Of a stretch of DNA of 49,441 bases, positions 40,856 through 49,441 are shown piece by piece (the stretch's first letter is position 1; each line of letters starts with the position of its first letter). Source of the stretch: Clostridia bacterium. GTDB taxonomy: Bacteria; Bacillota; Clostridia; Oscillospirales; Acutalibacteraceae. Position numbers and translations under genes: made by a program. The stretch covers positions 1-49,441 of the forward strand of contig JAFSFY010000003.1 in NCBI GenBank assembly GCA_017434985.1. The letters run 5' to 3'. The notes below the pieces were generated by a model. The model did not search any database, had not been told where the DNA came from, and was given only the letters and a program-made list of their open reading frames with translations.

Positions 40856-43800
40856 ATGATGGAATTTAACATTTTTGATTCGATTAAGATCGGTCTTGCC
40901 TCTCCCGAGCAAATTCGTGCGTGGTCTTATGGTGAAGTGAAGAAGCCCGAGACCATCAACTACCGCACCTTGAAACCCGAGCGCGACGGTCTGTTCTGCG
41001 AACGCATTTTCGGGCCTACCAAGGACTGGGAATGCCATTGCGGTAAGTACAAGCGTATTCGTTACAAAGGCAAGATCTGCGACCGCTGCGGCGTGGAAGT
41101 GACCCGCGCCAAGGTTCGCCGTGAGCGTATGGGCCACATTGAATTGGCCGCGCCCGTGTCTCACATTTGGTATTTCAAAGGCATTCCCTCTCGTATGGGT
41201 CTGCTGCTCGACGTCTCCCCTCGCCTTCTCGAACAGGTACTCTATTTCGCCTCCTACATCGTGGCCGATCCCGGTGACACGCCGTTGCAAGCAAAACAGG
41301 TGCTCAGCGAAAAAGACTATCGCGATATGCGCGAGAAGTATGAAGACGATTTTGACGCCGGTATGGGCGCTGAGTACATTCAAAAATTGCTCGCCGCCAT
41401 CGACCTCGAAAAATTGTCGACCGAGCTGAAAGAAGAACTCGAAGATGCTTCGGGTCAAAAACGTGCTCGTTTGCTCAAACGTTTGGAGGTGGTGGAATCC
41501 TTCCGTTTGTCGGGCAACCGCCCCGAATGGATGATTCTCGACGTGGTGCCGGTCATTCCGCCCGACATCCGCCCGATGGTGCAACTTGACGGTGGCCGCT
41601 TTGCGACCTCTGACCTCAACGATCTGTACCGTCGTGTCATCAACCGCAACAACCGTTTGAAGAGACTGTTGGAACTCGGCGCACCCGACATCATCGTGCG
41701 CAACGAAAAACGTATGTTGCAAGAAGCGGTGGACGCCCTCATCGACAACGGTCGTCGCGGTCGCCCCGTCACGGGTCCCAACAACCGCTCGCTCAAATCC
41801 TTGTCCGATATGCTCAAGGGTAAACAAGGTCGTTTCCGTCAAAACCTGCTCGGTAAACGTGTTGACTACTCCGGCCGTTCGGTTATCGTTGTCGGTCCCG
41901 AACTGAAGATGTATCAATGCGGTCTGCCGAAAGAAATGGCACTCGAACTGTTCAAACCCTTTGTGATGAAACGTTTGGTGGAAACCGGTCACGCCGGCAA
42001 CATCAAATCGGCCCGTAAGATGGTCGACCGCGTGCATCCCGACGTGTGGGATGCCCTCGAAGTGGTCATCAAAGACCATCCCGTGATGCTCAACCGTGCT
42101 CCCACGCTTCACCGTCTCGGTATCCAAGCGTTTGAGCCTGTGTTGGTCGAAGGCCGCGCCATCAAACTGCATCCCCTTGTGTGTACCGCCTTTAACGCCG
42201 ACTTTGACGGTGACCAAATGGCCGTGCACGTACCGCTTTCTGCCGAAGCCCAAGCCGAAGCGCGCTTCTTGATGCTCGCTGCCGGCAACCTGCTGAAACC
42301 GTCTGACGGACGTCCCGTGGCGGTGCCCACGCAGGATATGGTGCTCGGTTCCTACTACCTCACCGTGCAAAAGCCCGGCGAAATGGGCGAAGGCAAAGTG
42401 TTCCGCGATGAAAACGAAGCGATGATGGCGTATCAAGCGCAGGTCATCGGTTTGCACGCACTCATCAAGGTTCGCCGTACGATGGAGATCAACGGTGAGA
42501 TGAAGTCCCGTTTGGTGGAAACCACCATCGGCCGCATCATCTTCAATCAACCCATCCCGCAAGACCTCGGTTTGTGCCCGCGCGAAACGGAAGACGATCT
42601 GTTCTTGTACGAGATCAACTACAAAGTCGGCAAGAAACAATTGTCGCAGATCATTGACAAGTGCATCAAGATCCACGGTCCCGCCCGCACTTCCGAAGTG
42701 CTGGATAACATCAAGTCGCAAGGTTACAAGTACTCCACCAAGGGTGCTCTCACCGTCGCGGTGGTGGATGCCTCCATCCCGCCCGAGAAGAAGACCTTGA
42801 TCGCCGAAGCCGAAGAGGCTGTCGACAAGGTAACCGCGCTGTACAACCGCGGTTTGCTCTCCAACGAAGAGCGTTATCAAATGGTTATCCGTATTTGGAA
42901 CGATACCACCGACAAGGTCACCAAGGCCTTGAACAACAACATGGATCCGTTCAACCCGATCTACATGATGTCCGACTCCGGCGCTCGTGGTTCGATCAGC
43001 CAGATTCGTCAGCTCGCCGGTATGCGTGGTTTGATCGCCAACACCTCGGGTCGTACCATCGAAGTGCCGATTCGTGCGAACTATCGTGAAGGTTTGAACA
43101 TCCTCGAATACTTCATTTCCTCGCGTGGTGCTCGTAAAGGCTTGGCCGATACGGCTCTGCGTACCGCTGACTCGGGTTACTTGACCCGTCGTTTGGTGGA
43201 CGTTTCGCAAGACGTTATCATTCGCGAAGCGGATTGCGGCACTTGCGAAGGTATCACCGTGCGCGATATCAAAGACGGCAAGGAAATGATCGAGCCGCTC
43301 ACCGAGCGTTTGATCGGCCGTTACCTCGTGGAAGATTTCGTCGATCCCGCGACCGGCGAAGTGGTGGTGAGCAAAGACACCATGATGACCGAAAAAGAAT
43401 CCAATCTTCTCGTCAAGACCTACGGTGTCGAAGAGATCAAGATTCGTTCGGTGCTTACTTGCCACGCGGAACACGGCGTTTGCGCCAAGTGCTACGGTTC
43501 CAACCTTGCCACTGTGGATCCCGTCCGCGTGGGTGAAGCGGTGGGTATCATCGCCGCTCAATCGATCGGTGAACCCGGTACGCAGTTGACCATGCGTACC
43601 TTCCACACCGGTGGTGTTGCGTCTGCCGAAGATATCACGCAGGGTCTTCCCCGTGTTGAAGAGTTGTTCGAAGGCCGCAAACCGAAGTCGCTTGCCATCA
43701 TCTCCGAGATCGACGGTGTTGTCCGTTTGGGCGAAGAGAAGAAAAAACGCGTGGTGTACGTGACCTCCGAAGACGGTGCTGACGAGCGCAGCTATCCCAT

Positions 43801-44461
43801 CTCCTTCGGTAGCCGTATCCGTGTACAGGACGGCGACGTGGTGAAGAAGGGTGACCGTCTCACCGAAGGTTCCATCAACCCGCACGACGTGCTCGCGGTC
43901 AGCGGTGCCGAAGCGGTGCAAAACTACCTCATCCAAGAAGTACAACGCACCTACCGTATGCAGGGTGTTGACATCAACGACAAGCACGTGGAAGTCATCG
44001 TCCGTCAAATGATGCGCAAAGTCAAAGTCGACGAAGCCGGCGATACCTATCTGCTGGGCGGCGCGATGATCGACCGTAGCCAATTTGACGAAGAAAACGC
44101 CCGTGTGCGTGCTCGTATCGAGGCGGGTGAAGTTCACCTCAAAGAGGCGACCTGCTCCCCTGTGCTCTTGGGTATCACCAAAGCGTCGTTGTCCACTGAC
44201 TCGTTCTTGTCGGCGGCTTCCTTCCAAGAAACCACCCGTGTGTTGACCGATGCCGCCATCAAAGGCAAGGTCGATCCGCTCTTGGGTCTGAAGGAAAACG
44301 TCATCATTGGTAAACTCATTCCTGCCGGTACCGGTATGCAAGAGTACAGCAACGCGGAAGCCGTGAACACCCACGCTTCCAGCGACGATCCGTACGTGAC
44401 GGCGCTTCGTTCTCTCCTCGGTGAAGAAGAGGATGCCGAACCCGAACTGATCGAAGAATAA
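40856..44461 (+). CDS. rpoC: RNA polymerase beta' subunit
   Basis: The ~1201-residue beta' subunit carries the catalytic magnesium site [15 protein letters not shown]. An N-terminal zinc site ([24 protein letters not shown]) opens the protein. The bridge helix lies around [19 protein letters not shown], the second zinc site is in DCGTCEGI...[13 protein letters not shown], and the C-terminal [28 protein letters not shown] is conserved. There is no large lineage-specific insertion. Start is ambiguous: TTG 40850 is best spaced from AAGGAG (5 bases), while ATG 40856 and 40859 are 11-14 bases away; I list the first ATG. Confidence 0.97.
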   Translation: MMEFNIFDSIKIGLASPEQIRAWSYGEVKKPETINYRTLKPERDGLFCERIFGPTKDWECHCGKYKRIRYKGKICDRCGVEVTRAKVRRERMGHIELAAPVSHIWYFKGIPSRMGLLLDVSPRLLEQVLYFASYIVADPGDTPLQAKQVLSEKDYRDMREKYEDDFDAGMGAEYIQKLLAAIDLEKLSTELKEELEDASGQKRARLLKRLEVVESFRLSGNRPEWMILDVVPVIPPDIRPMVQLDGGRFATSDLNDLYRRVINRNNRLKRLLELGAPDIIVRNEKRMLQEAVDALIDNGRRGRPVTGPNNRSLKSLSDMLKGKQGRFRQNLLGKRVDYSGRSVIVVGPELKMYQCGLPKEMALELFKPFVMKRLVETGHAGNIKSARKMVDRVHPDVWDALEVVIKDHPVMLNRAPTLHRLGIQAFEPVLVEGRAIKLHPLVCTAFNADFDGDQMAVHVPLSAEAQAEARFLMLAAGNLLKPSDGRPVAVPTQDMVLGSYYLTVQKPGEMGEGKVFRDENEAMMAYQAQVIGLHALIKVRRTMEINGEMKSRLVETTIGRIIFNQPIPQDLGLCPRETEDDLFLYEINYKVGKKQLSQIIDKCIKIHGPARTSEVLDNIKSQGYKYSTKGALTVAVVDASIPPEKKTLIAEAEEAVDKVTALYNRGLLSNEERYQMVIRIWNDTTDKVTKALNNNMDPFNPIYMMSDSGARGSISQIRQLAGMRGLIANTSGRTIEVPIRANYREGLNILEYFISSRGARKGLADTALRTADSGYLTRRLVDVSQDVIIREADCGTCEGITVRDIKDGKEMIEPLTERLIGRYLVEDFVDPATGEVVVSKDTMMTEKESNLLVKTYGVEEIKIRSVLTCHAEHGVCAKCYGSNLATVDPVRVGEAVGIIAAQSIGEPGTQLTMRTFHTGGVASAEDITQGLPRVEELFEGRKPKSLAIISEIDGVVRLGEEKKKRVVYVTSEDGADERSYPISFGSRIRVQDGDVVKKGDRLTEGSINPHDVLAVSGAEAVQNYLIQEVQRTYRMQGVDINDKHVEVIVRQMMRKVKVDEAGDTYLLGGAMIDRSQFDEENARVRARIEAGEVHLKEATCSPVLLGITKASLSTDSFLSAASFQETTRVLTDAAIKGKVDPLLGLKENVIIGKLIPAGTGMQEYSNAEAVNTHASSDDPYVTALRSLLGEEEDAEPELIEE

Positions 44462-44474
44462 GTCTTATAAAACG

Positions 44475-44515
44475 AACCCGAGCCGATGTCTTTCGACATC
44501 GGCTCGGGTTTTCTC
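44475..44515. terminator. Terminator of rpoBC
   Basis: A 16-bp perfect stem (44475-44490 with 44495-44510), TTTC loop, then TTTTCTCTTTT on the plus strand. It also faces the end of the convergent M56 gene. Confidence 0.92.
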
Positions 44516-44517
44516 TT

Positions 44518-47500
44518 TTATCCTTGCGGGTTATAACTAGGTTTTGTTGTTGTCGTTGTAGTCGGCGTGGCCGTTTCTGAAAATTTGCCGCCCAGCAATT
44601 CTTCCAATACGGTGACCAGTTCTGTCAGCGTCATATCGGTCGTCAATAAACGATGGTAAAATCCGTCTTTTTGGAACGTTACCATAAAATCGCCCACATC
44701 CACAGACCCATACTCCGAAGTGTTTTGGTAGATTATCACCTCTATTCCATTTGCGTAGGATGCCTTGGCTCCGCCGGGACCATATTGGATGTTTGTGGCC
44801 GGATAGGCTGTTTTTCCGACATAAAGACGCAAACTATTCGTACTGTTTCCCTTTGTGCATTGCACGTAGCCGTCCTCCACCTTGGCCGGATCGGGGGAAT
44901 TTTCATTAGGAAGGCGATAACGACATTCCATCGCGGCAAAACCGCTCGGCAAGGCAATGGGGTACTTTTGCAAAAATTCCGACATAGGAATGACGTCTGT
45001 CGTTTTCAATCCGAGGGATCTCAACAGGTACTTAAACCTACCGGCATTAACAATCACACCGGGAATTTCGGCTTGTTGATTTTGGGATGTGGTGGTCGTA
45101 ACGGTTGTGGTGGGTGCCGTTGCGGCTCCCGGTTCGACCACCGTAAACTCGTTGCTGAGCACCCATTCACCATTGATTTGCAACGCGACTCTGTACGATT
45201 GCCCCACGCTCAACGAATATTGCGACAGGTTGATGGCGTTGCGTTTCGAAACACCATCCACTTGTACAACGTATGCGATCGACTTATATGTTCCGGTCGT
45301 GTTAGGATATATTACCCATTGTTCCTCGCCAACCTGTTGAAAAAGAAAATACCGTTCGCCATAATTGAACTTTTCACCCGTATTGTTTATCAAGGAGAAG
45401 TAAAGCGTTTCGTTGACGGTATATTCCGTCCGCTCCAATTCTACCTCCACATCGCCACGAAAATCGTTGGCGCCGAATCTCGTCGTTTGTGTACCGAGGG
45501 TTGGGCGTGTCGCTGTAGTGGTTGTGGTTGTTGCAGGGGTAGTGCTCGGTGTGGTTGAGGTTGTTACCTCTTCCAAATGATAGATGGCAAACACCTTGCC
45601 GATTTGGACGGGATAGGTTTCGGCTACCTCACCGCCGTACACCACACGAATCTTCATACCTTTTGTCAATGCGGGAGCGGGCGTTGCGGAAATCACGTTG
45701 GTGGTGATGCTGGCTTTGTCCCCAACATTTCCGCCACTGATAATCTCATCGACACTCACCAGCGCACTGCCGTTATACACTTCCAACACAGTGGCATTGA
45801 AGGAGGATTGTCTGTTTGGAACCGAGGTTGTTGTTTGGGGTATCGCGGTTGTTTTTCGCGTTTCGGGAAGCGTAAAAGCCAACGTCATAGGAAAGGCGAT
45901 GGGTTGTTCGGTCTGCGGCGAGAAAGTGAAATACTTCGTGAGTTGATACTCCCCTTTCGCCACACATGCGCTGATATCCAAGGTTTCCACAAAGATACCG
46001 CCCGGTTCAACCGTATACAACACCGTGTCCCATCCGTATCCTTCGGGCGGGAACATGTTCTTGCCGTTGTGCGAAAGGGTGAACGACGGATCAAAGGTGA
46101 TGGTCTTGTCGGTGCGGTTTTCCCAACGCACCCGCATATACAGTCGCCCGTCTTGTTCCTGACAGCCCACGCAGTCAAAGGAAATGCCTTCGTAACCGCC
46201 GAGCGATTCGGGATCGACGATGCAATCCATCACCGTGAGAGGACCCGTGGGCGGGCTGGTGGGTCGACCGATCAGCGTCGTCTGTCCCACAGGGCTCAAG
46301 CGGAAGATCCAATCGATGGTTGATAAGCGTCCTATCGCCAAATATATCTCGCCGTTTTGTTGTTCCAGCAAATAATAGCATTCCTTCGCATCGGCATTGA
46401 TATAGGACACGGTATGCTTGTTGTTTTCACGCAAGATCTTGGCGGAATAGCCCGCATCCCACCAATCCTCGGTGAGCGCGTAGTCAAAACGCGTGCGGTC
46501 CAATTTGTCCTGTGTGAGGGCGCCGATCTCTTTCCACTCTCCGTCTTTCCGTATTTGCAGATACACGCTATCCTCGGTGATATACACGTTCGGTACGGTG
46601 CCGTCGGTGTATTTTGCATCGGGGACTTTGTCGTTGCCGTATACCACGCCTTCGCCCGCGTATTGCCAACCGACAAAGGAATAGATACGGTCGATGGTAA
46701 AATCGACGTAGGCGGTGTACTTCGTTTCGGGAGCGGACTCCAAATAGACTTCCGTTTCCAAGCGATAATGACCGTTTTGCGAGAGGTCATACGCACCGAT
46801 GGCGTAGGTTTTTGTTGTTTCGCCGCCGGGCAATAACGCGTGCAAGATATCCGCGAAAATCGGCGGTTCAATCTCCGGACAGGGTTTCCCGTCACGGGAA
46901 TAGAGGGTAAAGTATTCGCCGAAGCACAAGGTGTCATCGGTATCGTTTTTGATCGTCACGGTGATATACGGATCGGCGTGGTTGATGCTGCCCTCACGGT
47001 AATGGAACAGCACGTTTTCACAGTCAACGCCGCTGCTGACACCAACGATGCCGTAATTGGTCGAGTGTTCCTCGTCCTGCGGAACGGTAAGAAACCCGAT
47101 CGCCACCGCCACGCAAGCGAGCAACGCGATCACAATGACCCAAAACGCGGGCTTTTTGTAGTGCAGCACCGATTTGATGCGGCCTTTGACACCCGTTTCA
47201 CCAAACGCGAGCGGACAAGCAGTCAATCGTTTGCGCGGCACACTGCAGTTAATGAGGGCATCGGCATACGGTTTTTTCTGTTCTTCACCGCACGTGGCCA
47301 ACACCTTTTCGTCACACGCGAGTTCAATATCGCGGCAGAGCAACACGTATGCCACCCACAACAAGGGATTGAACCAATATACCGCGAGCAACGCAAAGCC
47401 GAGCGGTTTCCACCAGTGGTCGCGGCGAGCCAAATGTGCTTGTTCGTGAGCAATGACGTAGCGTTGGTCCTCCTCCCCCATATCCGACGGCAAATAAATG

Positions 47501-48009
47501 CGCGGGCGGAACAACCCCAAAATAAACGGAGAGTCCACGCGGTCACAACGATAGACGTTATCGGAGAACAAGGCGGCTTCCCGCACACGGCGGCGCACCG
47601 ACAGATAACTTACCAGCGCATAGCACAGCATCGCCAATACACCGATCGCCCAAACAAGGCCGCCGATAAACAACCACACTTGCACGGGATTGACGCCGGC
47701 CCCCACTTGCGGGGCTAAGTTTTCGCCAATAACGGGATTGACAAGCTGATCCACCTCAAAGATGCCCGTGTTGACAGAGGGGACGGTCGCATACACGATC
47801 TCATCGGGGATGGTTTGGGAGGTTGGCAACAAACTGAGCGCGCTTTCGATGGAAAACGGCATCAAAAGTCGCACACCCACGATGCCCCACAACAGACAGC
47901 GGATATATTTGGGGGCTTTGGCAAAGCAAAATCGCAACAGTAACACGGCCGCGATCAGCCACGACGTCGAAATACTGACGTTGAACAGATGTAACATCAC
48001 GTTTTCCAT
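44518..48009 (-). CDS. BlaR1-like M56 membrane peptidase with giant Ig-like ectodomain
   Basis: A ~1163-residue sensor/antirepressor. The N-terminal ~310 residues are the M56 module: membrane helices near 17-30, 36-52, 112-137 and 290-308, zinc motif HEQAH (residues 189-193) and E235 in CRDIELACDEKV. The outside part is very long and lacks a penicillin-binding domain. It has an Ig-like domain (~320-440), a beta-rich module (~445-580) and a second Ig-like domain (~592-716). An OB-like DUF3221-type stretch (~735-815), a Thr-rich linker (~816-838), a third Ig-like domain (~850-960) and a C-terminal alpha/beta domain (~985-1142) complete it. Start ATG 48009 has AGGAGG seven bases upstream; 48012 overlaps the BlaI stop (TAATG). 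The signal sensed is unknown. Confidence 0.88.
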   Translation of the reverse strand: MENVMLHLFNVSISTSWLIAAVLLLRFCFAKAPKYIRCLLWGIVGVRLLMPFSIESALSLLPTSQTIPDEIVYATVPSVNTGIFEVDQLVNPVIGENLAPQVGAGVNPVQVWLFIGGLVWAIGVLAMLCYALVSYLSVRRRVREAALFSDNVYRCDRVDSPFILGLFRPRIYLPSDMGEEDQRYVIAHEQAHLARRDHWWKPLGFALLAVYWFNPLLWVAYVLLCRDIELACDEKVLATCGEEQKKPYADALINCSVPRKRLTACPLAFGETGVKGRIKSVLHYKKPAFWVIVIALLACVAVAIGFLTVPQDEEHSTNYGIVGVSSGVDCENVLFHYREGSINHADPYITVTIKNDTDDTLCFGEYFTLYSRDGKPCPEIEPPIFADILHALLPGGETTKTYAIGAYDLSQNGHYRLETEVYLESAPETKYTAYVDFTIDRIYSFVGWQYAGEGVVYGNDKVPDAKYTDGTVPNVYITEDSVYLQIRKDGEWKEIGALTQDKLDRTRFDYALTEDWWDAGYSAKILRENNKHTVSYINADAKECYYLLEQQNGEIYLAIGRLSTIDWIFRLSPVGQTTLIGRPTSPPTGPLTVMDCIVDPESLGGYEGISFDCVGCQEQDGRLYMRVRWENRTDKTITFDPSFTLSHNGKNMFPPEGYGWDTVLYTVEPGGIFVETLDISACVAKGEYQLTKYFTFSPQTEQPIAFPMTLAFTLPETRKTTAIPQTTTSVPNRQSSFNATVLEVYNGSALVSVDEIISGGNVGDKASITTNVISATPAPALTKGMKIRVVYGGEVAETYPVQIGKVFAIYHLEEVTTSTTPSTTPATTTTTTATRPTLGTQTTRFGANDFRGDVEVELERTEYTVNETLYFSLINNTGEKFNYGERYFLFQQVGEEQWVIYPNTTGTYKSIAYVVQVDGVSKRNAINLSQYSLSVGQSYRVALQINGEWVLSNEFTVVEPGAATAPTTTVTTTTSQNQQAEIPGVIVNAGRFKYLLRSLGLKTTDVIPMSEFLQKYPIALPSGFAAMECRYRLPNENSPDPAKVEDGYVQCTKGNSTNSLRLYVGKTAYPATNIQYGPGGAKASYANGIEVIIYQNTSEYGSVDVGDFMVTFQKDGFYHRLLTTDMTLTELVTVLEELLGGKFSETATPTTTTTTKPSYNPQG

Positions 48010-48011
48010 CA

Positions 48012-48374
48012 TTATCCCTCCTCGTATCGGGCAACCATTGCGCGCAAACTTTCCACTTCTTCTTTTTTCAGCGGTCGACCGTTGGTGAAGGCGGCCAAAA
48101 AGGCCGGTAACGACCCGTGAAAAGTCTGTTCCACGAATTTTTCGCTCTGCAAAGCATAAAATCGCTCACGCGATACACAAGACGTGACGGTGCCGCCGTT
48201 GTTTTGGAACAACCCTTTTTCACACAAGCGCTTGAGCACCGTATAGGTGGTGGATTTTTTCCAGGCAAATTCCAATTCGCTTTGGCGCGCCAATTCGGTT
48301 GAGGAAATCGGCTCGTTTTCCCAAATGATATCGGCAAAACGCGATTCGATCGCACCCATTTGGTATTCGGTCAC
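48012..48374 (-). CDS. BlaI/MecI/CopY-family repressor
   Basis: A ~120-residue winged-helix repressor, normally cleaved after its M56 partner is activated. It shows ESRFADIIWENEPISSTELARQSELEFAWKKSTTYTVLKRLCEKGLF (helix-turn-helix and wing, given in parts) and a C-terminal dimerisation helix region. The likely start is GTG 48374, eight bases after GGAG; GTG 48383 is the alternative. It is directly upstream of and coupled to the M56 gene, and a palindromic operator overlaps its promoter, so autorepression is expected. Confidence 0.92.
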   Translation of the reverse strand: MTEYQMGAIESRFADIIWENEPISSTELARQSELEFAWKKSTTYTVLKRLCEKGLFQNNGGTVTSCVSRERFYALQSEKFVEQTFHGSLPAFLAAFTNGRPLKKEEVESLRAMVARYEEG

Positions 48375-48393
48375 GGCAATCACTCCATTCTAC

Positions 48394-48410
48394 AAGTTGT
48401 CGACCAACTT
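48394..48410. promoter_or_regulatory. Second inverted repeat in the blaI leader
   Basis: Arms AAGTTG and CAACTT around TCGAC, between the -10 and the blaI start codon. It differs from the TGTAGAC-type site; it may be a second, weaker repressor site or a leader hairpin. Confidence 0.4.
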
Positions 48411-48411
48411 T

Positions 48412-48440
48412 AGTCTACACTATGTAGACCGATTTGTCAA
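48412..48440 (-). promoter_or_regulatory. Promoter of the blaI-M56 operon
   Basis: Minus-strand TTGACA (48435-48440) and TAGACT (48412-48417), spacer 17. The palindromic operator covers the -10 and much of the spacer. Confidence 0.82.
48413..48429. promoter_or_regulatory. BlaI-type operator
   Basis: Perfect palindrome GTCTACA-CTA-TGTAGAC. It shares the TACA...TGTA core of BlaI/MecI operators and sits over the -10 element, ideal for repression of the operon. Confidence 0.75.
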
Positions 48441-48454
48441 GAGAAAAAAGGCAA

Positions 48455-48488
48455 AAAAATCCCGTCTGCAAATGCAGACGGGATTTTT
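48455..48488. terminator. Terminator of tuf
   Basis: A 16-bp stem (48455-48470 with 48473-48488) with A and T runs, 21 bases past the tuf stop and just upstream of the blaI -35. Confidence 0.93.
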
Positions 48489-48509
48489 AACAGCGATTAT
48501 CGCAACAAA

Positions 48510-49441
48510 TTACTCGTTAATTTTGGTAACAACACCGGAGCCAACGGTACGGCCGCCTTCACGGATAGCGAAACGGAGACCTTCTTCGATAGCGATGGGG
48601 GTGATAAGTTCAACGTCCATTTCCACGTTGTCACCGGGCATGCACATCTCCGTGCCGGCAGGCAGTTGGATGACACCGGTCACGTCGGTGGTACGGAAGT
48701 AGAATTGAGGACGATAGTTGTTGAAGAACGGGGTGTGACGGCCGCCTTCATCCTTGGACAAGACGTACACTTGGCCATGGAATTTGGTGTGGGGGTTGAT
48801 GGTGCCGGGTTTGCAGAGAACTTGACCACGTTCAATCTCGGTTCTTTGCACGCCACGGAGAAGAGCACCGATATTGTCGCCGGCTTCCGCGTAGTCGAGG
48901 AGTTTACGGAACATTTCGATACCGGTAACAACCGTCTTTTTACGCTCGTCGGTCAAACCGATGATTTCCACTTCGTCGGACATATTGAGTTGGCCACGTT
49001 CCACACGGCCGGTAGCAACAGTACCACGACCGGTGATGGTGAACACGTCTTCAACAGGCATCAGGAAGGGTTTGTCGGTGGTACGTTCCGGAGAAGGAAT
49101 GTAGCTGTCGACAGCTTCCATGAGCTCGAGGATCGGCGCGTATTCGGCAACGCCTTCAACAGCGGTAGCGCCGGACTCGAGAGCGGCCAAAGCGGAACCT
49201 TTGATGATCGGGGTGTCGTCGCCCGGGAAGTCGTACTCGTTGAGGAGTTCGCGGATTTCCATTTCGACGAGCTCGAGCAATTCGGGATCGTCAACTTGGT
49301 CGCATTTGTTCATGAACACAACGATGTACGGCACGCCAACCTGACGGGAGAGCAGGATGTGCTCACGGGTCTGGGGCATCGGACCGTCAGCAGCGGACAC
49401 AACGAGGATAGCGCCGTCCATCTGAGCAGCACCGGTGATCA
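48510..49441 (-). CDS. tuf: Elongation factor Tu (5' end cut off by the window edge)
   Basis: About 310 C-terminal residues of EF-Tu, which delivers aminoacyl-tRNA to the ribosome. Visible are [20 protein letters not shown], the GTPase base-recognition NKCD ([11 protein letters not shown]), domain 2 ([15 protein letters not shown]) and domain 3 ([21 protein letters not shown], then [13 protein letters not shown]). The P-loop and switch I lie outside the window, and the frame is open to the edge. Sequence is typical with no anomaly. Its upstream partner (usually fusA) cannot be seen. Confidence 0.97.
   Translation of the reverse strand, partial: ITGAAQMDGAILVVSAADGPMPQTREHILLSRQVGVPYIVVFMNKCDQVDDPELLELVEMEIRELLNEYDFPGDDTPIIKGSALAALESGATAVEGVAEYAPILELMEAVDSYIPSPERTTDKPFLMPVEDVFTITGRGTVATGRVERGQLNMSDEVEIIGLTDERKKTVVTGIEMFRKLLDYAEAGDNIGALLRGVQRTEIERGQVLCKPGTINPHTKFHGQVYVLSKDEGGRHTPFFNNYRPQFYFRTTDVTGVIQLPAGTEMCMPGDNVEMDVELITPIAIEEGLRFAIREGGRTVGSGVVTKINE

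Noticed and set aside
36985..40872. A 1295-codon open frame antisense to rpoB
   Set aside because: It mirrors rpoB codon bias, has low-complexity His/Val/Phe-rich composition and no ribosome site. rpoB on the other strand is unmistakable.
40685..44374. A 1229-codon open frame antisense to rpoC
   Set aside because: Same shadow effect; no protein family features and full overlap with rpoC.
1..49441. CRISPR arrays, insertion sequences, prophage or integrative elements
   Set aside because: No regularly spaced repeats, transposase, integrase or phage structural genes were found in any frame.

Overview
The window reads as a chromosomal segment of an uncultured member of class Clostridia, probably Oscillospirales/Ruminococcaceae-like (inference). 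The evidence is a SCIFF peptide with its radical SAM maturase (a hallmark of Clostridia), a T-box leader on thrS, a zinc-ribbon L31, Thr-rich linkers on surface proteins, and sigma-A promoters of TTGACA-17-TATAAT type. Every tRNA gene encodes its CCA end. I see no insertion sequence, prophage, CRISPR array or rRNA gene.

Layout. 1-7.2 kb, minus strand: two tRNAs (Trp and a CAU tRNA), then upstream of them the run yigZ-dgt-dnaG-rpoD, rpmE, tRNA-Ser(GGA), asnA and a cyclase-family hydrolase. 7.3-10.4 kb, plus: a sialidase-like propeller protein and a PlsC-like acyltransferase carrying a zinc ribbon, behind a promoter flanked by an inverted repeat. 10.4-13.15 kb, minus: a DUF2975 protein, a lipoprotein, an XRE regulator and a DUF4153 membrane protein, behind a promoter with two ATAAATTTAT palindromes. 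13.26-15.3 kb, plus: T-box-controlled thrS. 15.36-20.0 kb, minus: SCIFF precursor, maturase, an Orn/Lys/Arg-decarboxylase-fold enzyme, and two ABC-exporter-type membrane proteins with no ATPase domain. 20.0-22.9 kb, minus: uppP, ydbC, a DivIVA-like coiled coil and prfB.

22.9-24.2 kb, plus: rpsF-ssb-rpsR. 24.2-28.1 kb, plus: a membrane protein of unknown function, an MFS carrier and a GH2 glycosidase. 28.1-31.0 kb, minus: proBAC. 31.1-35.7 kb, plus: an OPA-like MFS carrier, a histidine phosphatase and a GH31 glycosidase. 35.7-36.8 kb, minus: a beta-lactamase-fold lipoprotein. 37.1-44.5 kb, plus: rpoBC with its own promoter. 44.5-48.4 kb, minus: a BlaI/M56 sensor pair with a giant Ig-like ectodomain and palindromic operators. 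48.5 kb to the edge, minus: partial tuf. Convergent gene ends mostly share symmetrical terminators.

The most interesting region is 15.36-20.04 kb. SCIFF maturation is known across Clostridia. Here the peptide and maturase genes are followed, with one ATGA overlap, a 17-base gap and another ATGA overlap, by a PLP-dependent decarboxylase-like enzyme and a pair of NBD-less exporter halves. The arrangement suggests (inference) an extended SCIFF modification and/or translocation system that would need an ATPase encoded elsewhere. The precursor gene is only 48 codons. It carries a seventh cysteine, and has glycine where the characterised homologue, as I recall, has its thioether-acceptor threonine.
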